NCBI RefSeq assembly: GCF_001050345.1
Contig: NZ_LFMW01000018.1
Location: forward strand, 117,661 to 181,660
DNA: 64,000 nucleotides
Direction: 5' to 3'
Source of the DNA: Pseudomonas fildesensis
GTDB taxonomy: Bacteria > Pseudomonadota > Gammaproteobacteria > Pseudomonadales > Pseudomonadaceae
A model generated the notes under the pieces. It was not told the origin of the DNA. It searched no databases and saw nothing but the letters and a program-made list of their open reading frames with translations. This document shows positions 26,273-34,409 of this stretch, piece after piece (positions within the stretch are counted from its first letter, which is position 1; each line of letters starts with the position of its first letter). The translations under genes were made by a program, and so were the position numbers.

Positions 26273-27979
26273 TCAGTTATACGTCTGGCCGGACAGCAAC
26301 TGCAGTTGCTCCACCAGCGGGCCGAGCGCGAGCGCCGGCAAAAAGGTCAGGCCACCGACCACCAGCACCACGAACACCACCAGCAGCATGAACAGCGGGG
26401 TCGCGGTGGGGATGGTCCCAGCGCCAGCTGGCACGGTCTTTTTCATCGCCAGGGAGCCGGCCACAGCCAGCATCGGCAGCATCGTGAAGAAGCGCCCGAT
26501 CAGCATCGCCAGGCCAATGGTGGTGTTGAAGAACGGCGTGTTGGCGTTCAGCCCGGCGAACGCCGATCCGTTGTTGGCGGTGCCCGAGGTGTAGGCGTAG
26601 AGCACCTCGCTGAAACCGTGGGGGCCGAGGTTGTTGAGGCTGGCCATGGTGTCGGGCCAGAGGGCGGCGAGGGCGGTGAAACCGAGGATGCTGATGGGGT
26701 GCGCGAGCACCGAGAGCATCACCAGTTTCATCTCCCGTGCCTCGATCTTTTTGCCGAGGAATTCCGGGCTGCGGCCGATCATCATGCCCACCAGGAACAC
26801 CGTCAGCAGCGCGTACTGGATCAGGTTGATAAAGCCCACGCCGTCGCCGCCGAACACACAGTTGAGCATCATCTGCGCCAGGGGTACGAAGCCGCCCATG
26901 GGGGTCAACGAGTCGTGCATGGTGTTGACCGAGCCGGTGGTGGCTGCGGTGGTGGTGGCGATAAACAGGCTGCTGTCGGCGATGCCGAAACGCAGTTCCT
27001 TGCCTTCCATGTTGCCGCCGCTTTGTTCAAGCGAGAACGTCTGGTTGGCGCCGGCCTGGGTCAGCAGCGGGTTGCCGTTTTGCTCGGCACCGTAGACCAG
27101 TGCGAGGAAGCCGATGAACATCACCAGGAAGGTGCCGAAAAACACCCATCCCTGACGCCGTTGCATCAGCATGCTGCCGAAGGTGTAGGTCAGCGCCGAC
27201 GGGATCAGCAACATGCTGAGGATGTGCAGGGCGTTGGTCAGCGGCGTCGGGTTTTCGAACGGGTGGGCGGCGTTCATGCTGAAGAAGCCGCCGCCGTTGG
27301 TGCCGATATGCTTGATCGACTCAAAGCTGGCCACCGCGCCGACAATCAACTGTTGCTGCGCACCTTCCAGCGTCGTCGCCAGGGCTTGGGAGGCGAAGGT
27401 TTGCGGCATGCCCTGCCAGACGTAGACCAGCGCCATACCCACGCACAGCGGCAGCATTACCCGGTACAGCGTGCGGGTGAAGTCGACCCAGAAGTTACCG
27501 ATGTCGGCCGAATTCGAGCGGCTCAGTCCACGAATGAAACCGGCCGCCGCGACCACGCCGGAGGTCGCGCCGACGAACATCAAGAAGGTGATGACCGCCA
27601 TCTGGCTGAAGTTCGACAGGCTGGTTTCGCCCGAGTACGCCTGCCAGTTGGTGTTGGTAATAAAGGACGCGGCGGTATTGAACGCCAGGTCCGGGGTTTG
27701 TGCGGCCAGCCCCAGCGGGTTGATCGGCATCACCGCCTGCAGGCGCAGGACGACATAGCCGAGCAGCATCATCGCGGCGTTCGACAACAACAACGCCGAA
27801 CCATAGCGGGCCCAGCCCATGGTCTCCTGTGGGTCGATGCCCAGCAGGCTAAAGGTAAAACGTTCCGGCAGTGCATGGCGGGTACCGGTGAACACCCGGT
27901 TCAGCCATTTGCCCATCAGCACGGCGAGCCCGGTCATCAACCCCAGGACCAGCGCAAATTCCAGCAAGGTGCTTAACAT
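26273..27979 (-). CDS. kdpA: Potassium-transporting ATPase subunit KdpA
   Basis: 568 aa channel-like subunit that selects K+. About ten helices; the four selectivity-filter repeats include FITNTNWQAYSGE, TNGGGFF and TSGTANNGSAFAG. The start at 27979 gives the standard N-terminus. Gap to kdpC is 10 bases. Confidence 0.96.
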   Translation of the reverse strand: MLSTLLEFALVLGLMTGLAVLMGKWLNRVFTGTRHALPERFTFSLLGIDPQETMGWARYGSALLLSNAAMMLLGYVVLRLQAVMPINPLGLAAQTPDLAFNTAASFITNTNWQAYSGETSLSNFSQMAVITFLMFVGATSGVVAAAGFIRGLSRSNSADIGNFWVDFTRTLYRVMLPLCVGMALVYVWQGMPQTFASQALATTLEGAQQQLIVGAVASFESIKHIGTNGGGFFSMNAAHPFENPTPLTNALHILSMLLIPSALTYTFGSMLMQRRQGWVFFGTFLVMFIGFLALVYGAEQNGNPLLTQAGANQTFSLEQSGGNMEGKELRFGIADSSLFIATTTAATTGSVNTMHDSLTPMGGFVPLAQMMLNCVFGGDGVGFINLIQYALLTVFLVGMMIGRSPEFLGKKIEAREMKLVMLSVLAHPISILGFTALAALWPDTMASLNNLGPHGFSEVLYAYTSGTANNGSAFAGLNANTPFFNTTIGLAMLIGRFFTMLPMLAVAGSLAMKKTVPAGAGTIPTATPLFMLLVVFVVLVVGGLTFLPALALGPLVEQLQLLSGQTYN

Positions 27980-27992
27980 GTCGTGGCTCCGT

Positions 27993-28076
27993 TCAAATCT
28001 TGCCCATGGCGACAATGGCCATGGCAGTCGCAGCAAAAAACACCAGGCAGAGGCCAATAAACATCACGTCGTACAT
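27993..28076 (-). CDS. 27-aa membrane peptide between kdpF and kdpA
   Basis: Sequence MYDVMFIGLCLVFFAATAM followed by AIVAMGKI: one hydrophobic helix with a short polar C-end. GGGAG is six bases before the ATG. It begins 10 bases after kdpF and ends 13 bases before kdpA, so it is co-transcribed. It is not KdpF, which is the next small gene upstream. Possibly an additional accessory peptide of the Kdp complex; I know of no named family. Confidence 0.7.
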   Translation of the reverse strand: MYDVMFIGLCLVFFAATAMAIVAMGKI

Positions 28077-28086
28077 GGCGAACTCC

Positions 28087-28185
28087 CTAGAACTTTTCGG
28101 CGCGGATAAGGGCATAGCCCAGATAAGCGAAGAGCCCGACGGCGCATAAGCCGCTGGCGATATAAATGAACGTAAGTGTGAGCAC
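28087..28185 (-). CDS. kdpF: Potassium-transporting ATPase subunit KdpF
   Basis: 32 aa. One helix ending AYLGYALIRAEKF, matching the KdpF C-terminal pattern Y-x-x-x-A-L-hydrophobic-x-x-E-x-F. GTG start with GGGGAG seven bases upstream. KdpF stabilises KdpABC in the inner membrane. First gene of the kdp operon. Confidence 0.85.
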   Translation of the reverse strand: MLTLTFIYIASGLCAVGLFAYLGYALIRAEKF

Positions 28186-28314
28186 GGTGTAACTCCCCTG
28201 AATGAATAAGCCGCAAGTGCGGACGCGGGGAGGTTAAGGGTTGGGGTATCAAGCTCGGGCACTGATTACGGGACGCGGTATTAAGACGGTATAGAGAAAC
28301 GCTTAGGCTGCGCG

Positions 28315-28354
28315 AATGAAAAAAAGGGATAGCCCGGTGCCGGGGTATCCCTTG
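28315..28354 (-). terminator. Intrinsic terminator of 38-aa small gene
   Basis: Minus strand AAGGGATA ... TATCCCTT stem (28353-28346 / 28331-28324) enclosing a second CCCGG/CCGGG stem, then a run of about nine T. Lies between the small gene and the kdp promoter region and also insulates kdp. Confidence 0.85.
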
Positions 28355-28388
28355 AAAAACTGGGGTTCTGCTGCTTTTAGTGATCAGC

Positions 28389-28505
28389 TTATTTGGCTTT
28401 CTTTTTCTTTATGTCGCGCGTGGCAAGGTGCTCGAAGCAAAATGCGGCGGTGCCGAAGAGGGCGATCATTGACAGGACGATCATGCCTAAAGTTGAACTT
28501 TCCAC
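28389..28505 (-). CDS. 38-aa small membrane protein with masked ribosome-binding site
   Basis: Begins MESSTLGMIVLSMIALFGT; one hydrophobic helix (~5-25), then a Lys-rich tail ending KKKKAK, so probably anchored with the tail in the cytoplasm. GTG start with AGGA seven bases upstream. That AGGA lies in the 3' arm of a perfect 9-bp hairpin (28510-28538), and a strong terminator follows the gene. I do not recognise the family. Confidence 0.65.
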   Translation of the reverse strand: MESSTLGMIVLSMIALFGTAAFCFEHLATRDIKKKKAK

Positions 28506-28509
28506 GATG

Positions 28510-28538
28510 ACTTCCTACGGGTTTTTGGGGTAGGAAGT
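28510..28538 (-). promoter_or_regulatory. SD-sequestering hairpin
   Basis: Minus strand ACTTCCTAC-N11-GTAGGAAGT, a perfect 9-bp stem. The 3' arm holds the AGGA ribosome-binding site of the GTG at 28505, four bases downstream. The structure is that of an RNA thermometer or of a site needing an activator to open it. Confidence 0.6.
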
Positions 28539-28664
28539 GACGGTAGAGCGTGGGGGGTTAGTTGCTCAATAGCGACGACGTAATCGTTATGGGGAATGGG
28601 TGATTTATACGGACTCTTTACGGGATGGTGCCGACCGGACGCCTAATGTCGAACCCGGTCAAAC

Positions 28665-28743
28665 TGTAGGAGCCGGCTTGCCGGCGATGGCATCCACTCG
28701 GTATGCCTGATGCACGCAAGTGCCTGCGTCGCCGGCTCCTACA
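28665..28743. repeat. REP doublet (TGTAGGAGCCGGCTTGCCGGCGAT type)
   Basis: Inverted pair with ~21-base arms, ending 6 bases before the catalase-like stop codon. A third REP sequence family in this window; related diverged copies at 32793-32890 and 56319-56400. Confidence 0.85.
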
Positions 28744-28749
28744 TTTATG

Positions 28750-29883
28750 TCATTGCAAATTACGGCTATGCCGGTAGTCGCTGACCGCTTCATACACCGC
28801 TTTGCGCAAGCGGTTGATGCCGCCAATGGGGCGATGTTCTTCCACACCAAACCACGGGTTGAACGACTGGTTGTCGCACGCCAGGTTCAAGGCTGGCGTG
28901 TCGAAATCCTGCGCGGGAATCCGCACCGTGGCCACGGTTTCATACGGTGCGTCGCTTTCCTTCCATTCGATGCTGGTGTCTTCGATCGGCATGAACTTCT
29001 GTGGATTCTGCCGCTGGATCTGCAGCACAAAACACGCCGGCACGCGGTCGGCGGACAGCTGCTGGTTCAGCGCACTACGCAGGAAATTCGGCAGGTCCTG
29101 GTTCTGTTTAGGCAGCAGGTATTCCGGGCAACTTTGTGCGTCAGGCGCGACGCGGAACTTGGCATTGGCCGCGCCGAACTTGTAGGGCGATACCGAAAAG
29201 TAGGTGGTCTGCGTCGGGCTCGCCGGTGCGGGGGCCAGGGTCGCCAGGGCGATAAACAGGTGGCGCACCTGCCAGCTGCGCGGGTCGACCTTGGGGAAGA
29301 ACGCCAGGATTTTCTTGCCATCGGCCTGGGCGCCGATGTTCTGCGCGTATTCGGCCACGTCGCTGACAAAGAAGTTCGGGTGACTGAACATCACGAAGTC
29401 CTGTTCCGCCCGCGCCTGCTGGTCGGCCAGCAGCTGTTTGCCGGGCACCTCGAGCAGTTTGATCGCCATGCCGCGCGCATCGCGGATGCTGTCGAACTGC
29501 GGGTAGGCGTTGCCGTTGGACAGGCGCATCATCGCCTCCCAGGTCTTGCCCGGCTCGGCGAACACACCCTGGCGCAGGGCCGGGTCGAGGTCGGCCAGCA
29601 CATTGACTTCGGCCTTCACGCAGCCATGGGCCTTGGCGTGGGCATCGCGCAGGTAACGCGTGCCTTCGCGGTGCTGGTCGACGATGCGTACGGCGGTCTG
29701 AATGATGCCCTGGGTCATCGCCGCTTCACCCGCAGGGATCTGCTCATCCGGCGACACCGGGCCGCTGTGTTGCCAGGCATACCAGGCGGTGGCCGCCAGC
29801 CAACCGAGCAAACCCAGGCCTAGCAGCCACAGCAGGGTTTTGCCGAGAAACGCGCCGAGGCGCAACCAGAGACGAGCGAGCAT
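28750..29883 (-). CDS. Catalase-fold haem protein, membrane anchored
   Basis: About 377 aa. N-terminal anchor helix (~8-35), then a divergent catalase-like domain; recognisable pieces are MMRLSNGNAYPQFDSIRDARGMAIKLLEV and DFVMFSHPNFFVSDV. It lacks the full size and C-terminal domain of true catalases. The start at 29883 has AAGGA seven bases upstream; an ATG at 29916 overlapping the upstream stop (ATGA) is the alternative. Paired with the di-haem cytochrome gene, suggesting a periplasmic peroxide-handling pair; activity not proven by sequence. Confidence 0.75.
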   Translation of the reverse strand: MLARLWLRLGAFLGKTLLWLLGLGLLGWLAATAWYAWQHSGPVSPDEQIPAGEAAMTQGIIQTAVRIVDQHREGTRYLRDAHAKAHGCVKAEVNVLADLDPALRQGVFAEPGKTWEAMMRLSNGNAYPQFDSIRDARGMAIKLLEVPGKQLLADQQARAEQDFVMFSHPNFFVSDVAEYAQNIGAQADGKKILAFFPKVDPRSWQVRHLFIALATLAPAPASPTQTTYFSVSPYKFGAANAKFRVAPDAQSCPEYLLPKQNQDLPNFLRSALNQQLSADRVPACFVLQIQRQNPQKFMPIEDTSIEWKESDAPYETVATVRIPAQDFDTPALNLACDNQSFNPWFGVEEHRPIGGINRLRKAVYEAVSDYRHSRNLQ

Positions 29884-29912
29884 GGAACGGTCCTTGTTTT
29901 GCGATCGAATAA

Positions 29913-31721
29913 TCATGGCAGTTGTTGCTCCAGCGGGCCGCCCAGCACTTTGAGGTATTCCAGCAGCGCCCAGCGTTCCTGCGGCTGCAAGCCACGGCCG
30001 ATCACGCCATTGCCACGCTGGCCGGCACGGAATTCGTGGCCGCTGTTGTGGTTGCCGGTGATTTTTGTATCGAACAGGAAGGCATTCTTGAACGCAGCGG
30101 TCTGAAAGCCCAGGTGACGCGGGTCGTAGTCGAATGTGCCTTTATAGAACGTGGTGTTGCGCTCGTCCTGGGGCGAGAGCAGTTGGTAGATCGTCGGCAC
30201 CGAGCCGTTGTGCAGGAACGGCGGCGTGGCCCAGACGCCGGCCAGCGGGCGTGCTTTGTAGGCGCGCAGTTCGCGCACGCCGATGGGCAGGCCGTAACCG
30301 TCCAGGCGCGGGCGCTCGGCCGGGGTAACGCCGGCCGCGCGGTAGGCGTGGTCTTCGACAAAGGCGGTGACGTAGGCCAGGCCCTTGGCCACGGACAGTT
30401 TGCGCAGGTCCAGCGGCTCGGTCGGTGTGGGGTGAAGTTCGACGTTGAGCCTGGCCAGTTCCACCGGGTCCCATTGCAGGGCGCTGAGGTCGTAGCGCTG
30501 GTCGGCAATGTTGCTGGCGGTGCCGGGGTCGGTGCCGATGTAGTCCACCGGGAGCATTTTCAGATGCTGCATGGGACGACCGTTTTCGTGGCTGACGGCG
30601 GGCACATGGCAGCCCGCGCAGTTTTCGGCGAACAAGGTGCGGCCTTGAGCGGCAAGAGGTTTGTCGACTGCACCGAACAGCTCCTCCGGCCAGGTCGGCG
30701 GTTTGAGGCGTTGCAGGGTTTCTTCGATCAGGTTCAGGTCACGCACCCGCACGCTGGACGGATAGCGCGCATCGCCCTGGAGCGGTTGACCGGCGCTGTC
30801 GAAGAAGGTCAGGGTTGCACCCACACCTAGGGCCTCGCCGATATTGCGCGCCATCGGTTGCTGGGCCGAGCCGTTCCATTGCACCCAGTCGAACGTCCAG
30901 ATATCCCACAGCTGCGGGTAGTCCACCGGTGCATTGGCGATGCGGTAATTGTCCGGGGATATGGCGTCGCCAAAGCTGGCATTGGCGATGCGGCCAAAGG
31001 CGTCGGTACGCCCCGGGCCTTCTTCGGTGGGGTAGAGGCCACGGTGGGTGTCGTTCCAGGCAACCTTGAAGAATTTGTTCAGCGACTGCTTGAAGTCCTG
31101 GCGCAGTTGGTCGTGTTCGGACTCGTAGCGATCCCCCAGCACCTGGCGGGCGAAACGCTCGAATTTCCACGGGTTGTAATACGTGGCCGCAAGGCTGGCC
31201 ACCAAGGCTTGGCCGAAGCTGCCGCCGCGCAGGGTGGGCACGCTGGAGGGCAGCACGTGCTGGGCGGAACCGCCGTCGATGCGCAGGGCCTGGCCCTTGA
31301 AGTGCAGCTCGCCGGTGTGGCAGGCGGCACAGGTGATATCCAGGTATTGCGTGTTGCTGCCGGCGTTCGTGTGCCGGGCGAAACCGACGGGCAGGTTGCC
31401 GGGGTTTTGCGCCGTGGGCACTTGTTTGGGATCTACCAGAAAACCAAAGCGCGCCAGGTACTCGGGCGTGGCAAAGCGCTGATCGGAAAACGGCAGTTCA
31501 AGTGCAGTGAACCAATCGTAATGCAGGCCTTTTACCTGGGTGCCCTGAGGCGTGAAGTAGTAGGTCTGGCGGTCGGCGGCACTCCATTGGTCCTGGTAGT
31601 GCACCTGCTCCACGGGGACATAGTCCGGCAGCCTGGGGTTGACGGTGTAATAGGCCACCACGGCCAGGATCAGGCCCAGTGCGGCGAGTATCAGGAGTAA
31701 AACACGGGAAAAAATGCGCAA
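29913..31721 (-). CDS. Di-haem c-type cytochrome, peroxidase-like
   Basis: About 602 aa. N-terminal helix (~5-24) anchors or exports it; two CXXCH haem sites are visible (CAACHTGE and CAGCHVPA), and the domain order resembles the di-haem cytochrome c peroxidase superfamily. TTG start proposed because AAGGAT is at proper distance; in-frame codons further upstream lack a site. Probably transfers electrons to peroxide in the periplasm together with the catalase-like protein. Confidence 0.78.
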   Translation of the reverse strand: MRIFSRVLLLILAALGLILAVVAYYTVNPRLPDYVPVEQVHYQDQWSAADRQTYYFTPQGTQVKGLHYDWFTALELPFSDQRFATPEYLARFGFLVDPKQVPTAQNPGNLPVGFARHTNAGSNTQYLDITCAACHTGELHFKGQALRIDGGSAQHVLPSSVPTLRGGSFGQALVASLAATYYNPWKFERFARQVLGDRYESEHDQLRQDFKQSLNKFFKVAWNDTHRGLYPTEEGPGRTDAFGRIANASFGDAISPDNYRIANAPVDYPQLWDIWTFDWVQWNGSAQQPMARNIGEALGVGATLTFFDSAGQPLQGDARYPSSVRVRDLNLIEETLQRLKPPTWPEELFGAVDKPLAAQGRTLFAENCAGCHVPAVSHENGRPMQHLKMLPVDYIGTDPGTASNIADQRYDLSALQWDPVELARLNVELHPTPTEPLDLRKLSVAKGLAYVTAFVEDHAYRAAGVTPAERPRLDGYGLPIGVRELRAYKARPLAGVWATPPFLHNGSVPTIYQLLSPQDERNTTFYKGTFDYDPRHLGFQTAAFKNAFLFDTKITGNHNSGHEFRAGQRGNGVIGRGLQPQERWALLEYLKVLGGPLEQQLP

Positions 31722-31979
31722 GATAACTATCCTTGTCTCGGCCTTGTCGAGTGGTAGCGTTGTTATGCCACTACGCCACAGGTGCGGCAAGTGGCTATGA
31801 GCGTTGTATCAGGCGGTCCCACGATCCGTCGCGGGCCTCCATAATGAATGAAAATGCTTTTAAACACGTGAACTTATCAGACGTTTCCTGCTCACATGCC
31901 GGTAGCCATTGGTCGTGGCCGCCTGATAAGCTCGCGACTTTATTCGAATGCCCTTTTGGCGCATGAACAAGGAAATAGC

Positions 31980-32720
31980 ATGAAACAGCATCGGTTGGCG
32001 GCGGCGGTGGCCCTGGTTAGCCTGGTACTTGCGGGTTGTGATTCGCAGACCAGCGTAGAGCTGAAAACCCCGGCGCAGAAAGCTTCCTACGGTATCGGCC
32101 TGAACATGGGCAAAAGCCTTGCCCAAGAAGGCATGGATGACCTGGACTCCAAAGCGGTAGCCCAAGGCATTGAAGATGCCGTCGGCAAGAAAGAACAGAA
32201 GCTGAAAGACGACGAACTGGTTGAAGCGTTTGCCGCACTGCAAAAACGTGCTGAAGAACGCATGACCAAAATGAGCGAAGAGTCGGCAACCGCCGGCAAG
32301 AAATTCCTCGAAGACAACGCCAAGAAAGACGGCGTAGTCACCACTGCTTCCGGTCTGCAGTACAAGATCACCAAGAAAGCCGACGGCGCTCAGCCTAAGC
32401 CGACTGACGTGGTGACTGTTCACTACACCGGCAAGCTCACCAACGGCACCACCTTCGACAGCTCCGTAGATCGCGGTAGCCCGATTGACCTGCCGGTCAG
32501 CGGCGTGATCCCGGGTTGGGTTGAAGGCCTGCAACTGATGCACGTTGGCGAGAAGGTCGAGCTGTACATTCCGTCTGACCTGGCTTACGGCGCCCAGAGC
32601 CCGAGCCCGGCGATTCCAGCCAACTCCGTGCTGGTATTTGACCTGGAACTGTTGGCCATCAAGGACCCAGCCAAGGCTGAAGCCCCTGACGCACCTGCTG
32701 CACCTGCCGCCAAGAAGTAA
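31980..32720 (+). CDS. FKBP-type peptidyl-prolyl isomerase lipoprotein
   Basis: 246 aa. Lipoprotein signal with lipobox LAGC (C20). The N-terminal helical FKBP_N dimerisation domain covers ~35-125. The C-terminal FKBP domain (~140-225) has TVHYTGKLTNGTTFDSS, GVIPGWVEGL and IPSDLAYG. The C-terminal tail is Ala/Pro-rich. Mip/FkpA-like chaperone in the periplasm. AGGA six bases before the ATG. Confidence 0.93.
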   Translation: MKQHRLAAAVALVSLVLAGCDSQTSVELKTPAQKASYGIGLNMGKSLAQEGMDDLDSKAVAQGIEDAVGKKEQKLKDDELVEAFAALQKRAEERMTKMSEESATAGKKFLEDNAKKDGVVTTASGLQYKITKKADGAQPKPTDVVTVHYTGKLTNGTTFDSSVDRGSPIDLPVSGVIPGWVEGLQLMHVGEKVELYIPSDLAYGAQSPSPAIPANSVLVFDLELLAIKDPAKAEAPDAPAAPAAKK

Positions 32721-32738
32721 TCGGCGACTGAACACACA

Positions 32739-32766
32739 ACGCCCCGTCTCGACGGGGCGTTGTTGT
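32739..32766 (+). terminator. Intrinsic terminator of FKBP gene
   Basis: AACGCCCCGTC-TC-GACGGGGCGTT followed by GTTGTTT. Confidence 0.88.
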
Positions 32767-32792
32767 TTCTGCAGGTTTGAAAACGCCGCTTC

Positions 32793-32890
32793 CTGTGAGC
32801 CTGCTTGCCGGCGAAGATCTCACAGCCCCCGCATTCATTCAGGATGCCCGCGTTATCGTTAACGACCATCGCCGGCAAGCCGGCTCCTGC
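32793..32890. repeat. Diverged REP doublet
   Basis: Arms CCTGCTTGCCGGCGA and TCGCCGGCAAGCCGG are imperfectly inverted, related to the 28665-28743 family. This is the first part of a gene-free 420-base stretch (32721-33140). Confidence 0.7.
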
Positions 32891-32974
32891 GGTGTCGTGG
32901 GGCAAATCCAATCGAACCCGCGCGGCACGGTACAGTCTGATATAAGACTCGAGTACGGGTAGCCGCACGCAAGC

Positions 32975-33012
32975 GCCAAGTCAATGAAATCTTGGGTTTT
33001 TTTTATGTGCGC
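32975..33012 (+). terminator. Weak hairpin with long T-run
   Basis: CCAAG ... CTTGG stem followed by eight T. No gene ends directly upstream, so it would need an unannotated transcript starting after 32890. I see no clear promoter for one. Confidence 0.35.
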
Positions 33013-33082
33013 AAAAAACGCCCGATCTGACTGAAAGCCTTGTAAACCGGGGCTTTCAGCCAGGAAAATAGGCTCTGTTCAC

Positions 33083-33113
33083 AAGGTTATCCACAATTTG
33101 TGTGGATAACCTT
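33083..33113. other. Perfect 13-bp inverted repeat made of two DnaA boxes
   Basis: AAGGTTATCCACA (33083-33095), ATTTG, TGTGGATAACCTT (33101-33113). Each arm contains the consensus DnaA box TTATCCACA in opposite orientation. TTT follows, so it could also be a terminator or hairpin 28 bases upstream of the DUF1232 gene. Confidence 0.7.
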
Positions 33114-33140
33114 TTATGTCGCCTGGAACTGGAGTGACAA

Positions 33141-33599
33141 ATGAAACCACCCTTCAATTTCACCCGTTTCCTGCCCATGGCCGCCCGCTTGCTGGGCCGT
33201 GGGCGTTTGCCGACCCTGCTGTTTGCCGTTGCAGCCAAAGGCTCAAGCCAGGGCAATCGGCTTGGCAAGCTCAAGGAAGATCTCAAATTGCTCCAGGCCC
33301 TGTGCTTGGCTTACTGGCGCGGTGAATACCGGGCAATCAGCCCCAAGGCGCTGATTTCAGTGGTGGCGGGGCTGATGTACTTCCTCAGCCCCATCGATGC
33401 GATCCCCGACTTTATTCCCATGTTCGGCATGCTCGACGACATTGCCGTGCTGGCCTGGGTCATGAAGACCCTGAGCGGCGAGCTGAGCGCTTTTCGCGCC
33501 TGGCGTGACGCCCAGCGTCCGGAAAAGCTCGCGGTGGTTGAGCGCCTGCCGGCGACGCCCGCGCTGCTAGCCAAGGAAAACCCGCAAAAAAACCCATGA
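33141..33599 (+). CDS. DUF1232 (YkvA-like) membrane protein
   Basis: 152 aa. The DUF1232 core reads KALISVVAGLMYFLSPIDAIPDFIP ... LDDIAVLAWV, with the Asp-rich short hydrophobic hairpin usual in the family. Function unknown in general. GGAG eight bases before the ATG. Preceded by the DnaA-box hairpin. Confidence 0.85.
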   Translation: MKPPFNFTRFLPMAARLLGRGRLPTLLFAVAAKGSSQGNRLGKLKEDLKLLQALCLAYWRGEYRAISPKALISVVAGLMYFLSPIDAIPDFIPMFGMLDDIAVLAWVMKTLSGELSAFRAWRDAQRPEKLAVVERLPATPALLAKENPQKNP

Positions 33600-33702
33600 C
33601 GCTTATATCCCCTGCGACCTTTGTGGCTGTTAGGATTACACTCTTAAGAAGGTATTAAGGAAAATGCTTACTTAGTAAGTGTTGTTATCCTACGGGGCAG
33701 TC

Positions 33703-34041
33703 ATGGATATTCAGATAATTTCACGCAATGGCGAACCCGAGTACGCGGTGTTGCCATGGGATCAGTACCAGGCGCTACTCAAAGCCGCCGGTCAGCAACA
33801 ACCTACGCCACCTCCTTGCGCTACAGCCCAGGTCGCCCCCGACGAGGTGCTGCGCCCGCTCGCCGACCTGCGCGGCCTGCGCGAGGCAAAAGGCCTGGCC
33901 ATCGAAGCCCTGGCCCGTACCGTGGGCATCAGCCCCTCGTATCTAGGATTGATCGAAAGTGGTGAACGCCAGCCGGATGCCGCGATCCGCCGCAGCCTGG
34001 CCTGGGAATTGGGCGTTGCAGGTTGGAGGGATGAATCTTGA
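33703..34041 (+). CDS. XRE/Cro-type helix-turn-helix regulator
   Basis: 112 aa. N-terminal antitoxin-like stretch (NGEPEYAVLPWDQYQALL), Pro-rich linker, then a C-terminal HTH_3 domain (RGLREAKGLAIEALARTVGIS ... IESGERQPD). It overlaps the next gene by four bases. Small size and N-terminus recall antitoxins, but the partner is not a recognised toxin. Confidence 0.8.
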   Translation: MDIQIISRNGEPEYAVLPWDQYQALLKAAGQQQPTPPPCATAQVAPDEVLRPLADLRGLREAKGLAIEALARTVGISPSYLGLIESGERQPDAAIRRSLAWELGVAGWRDES

Positions 34042-34409
34042 GCGTACGTATCAGCCGTCAACACTGGGATGGCTTACTCGCCGAACTGGACCAGGCGCGC
34101 CGCCAGCGCCATTTGCTGACCTACCGCGCGCTGCTGGAGCGCCTGCAATTTCCCACGCCGGCAATGCAAACCCTGACCGCCGCTCTGGAACACCTGGCGG
34201 CGCTGGATGCCAAGGCCGAGCAGCCGTTGCGCAGCTCCCTGGTGATCAGTCAGGGTGCCAGCCGCCTGCCGCGTACCGGTTTTTTTGAATGCGTGGAGCG
34301 CCTGGGGCGTTTCTGCGGGCCCTCCGATGGCGTGGCCGCCGCATCCTGGCACGCCTCGGAAGTGGTGCGGGTGTTCGAGTACGAGTACCCAGAGTCCGCC
34401 GAGGCCTAG
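34038..34409 (+). CDS. Conserved hypothetical coupled to XRE regulator
   Basis: 123 aa. TTG start overlapping the upstream stop (TTGA), with GGAGGG seven bases upstream. Helical N-terminal half (ELDQARRQRHLLTYRALLERLQF), followed by SLVISQGASRLPRTGFFECVERLGR. No known catalytic motif. Its stop shares the bases CTAG with the stop of the convergent EAL-GGDEF gene. Predicted cytoplasmic partner of the XRE protein; function unknown. Confidence 0.75.
   Translation: MSVRISRQHWDGLLAELDQARRQRHLLTYRALLERLQFPTPAMQTLTAALEHLAALDAKAEQPLRSSLVISQGASRLPRTGFFECVERLGRFCGPSDGVAAASWHASEVVRVFEYEYPESAEA

Noticed and set aside
23519..28057. Very long plus-strand open frames opposite kdpB and kdpA
   Set aside because: Typical high-GC shadow frames; KdpB, KdpC and KdpA on the minus strand carry all family motifs.
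31843..31966. 40-codon ORF upstream of the FKBP lipoprotein gene
   Set aside because: No ribosome-binding site before its ATG; more likely untranslated leader.
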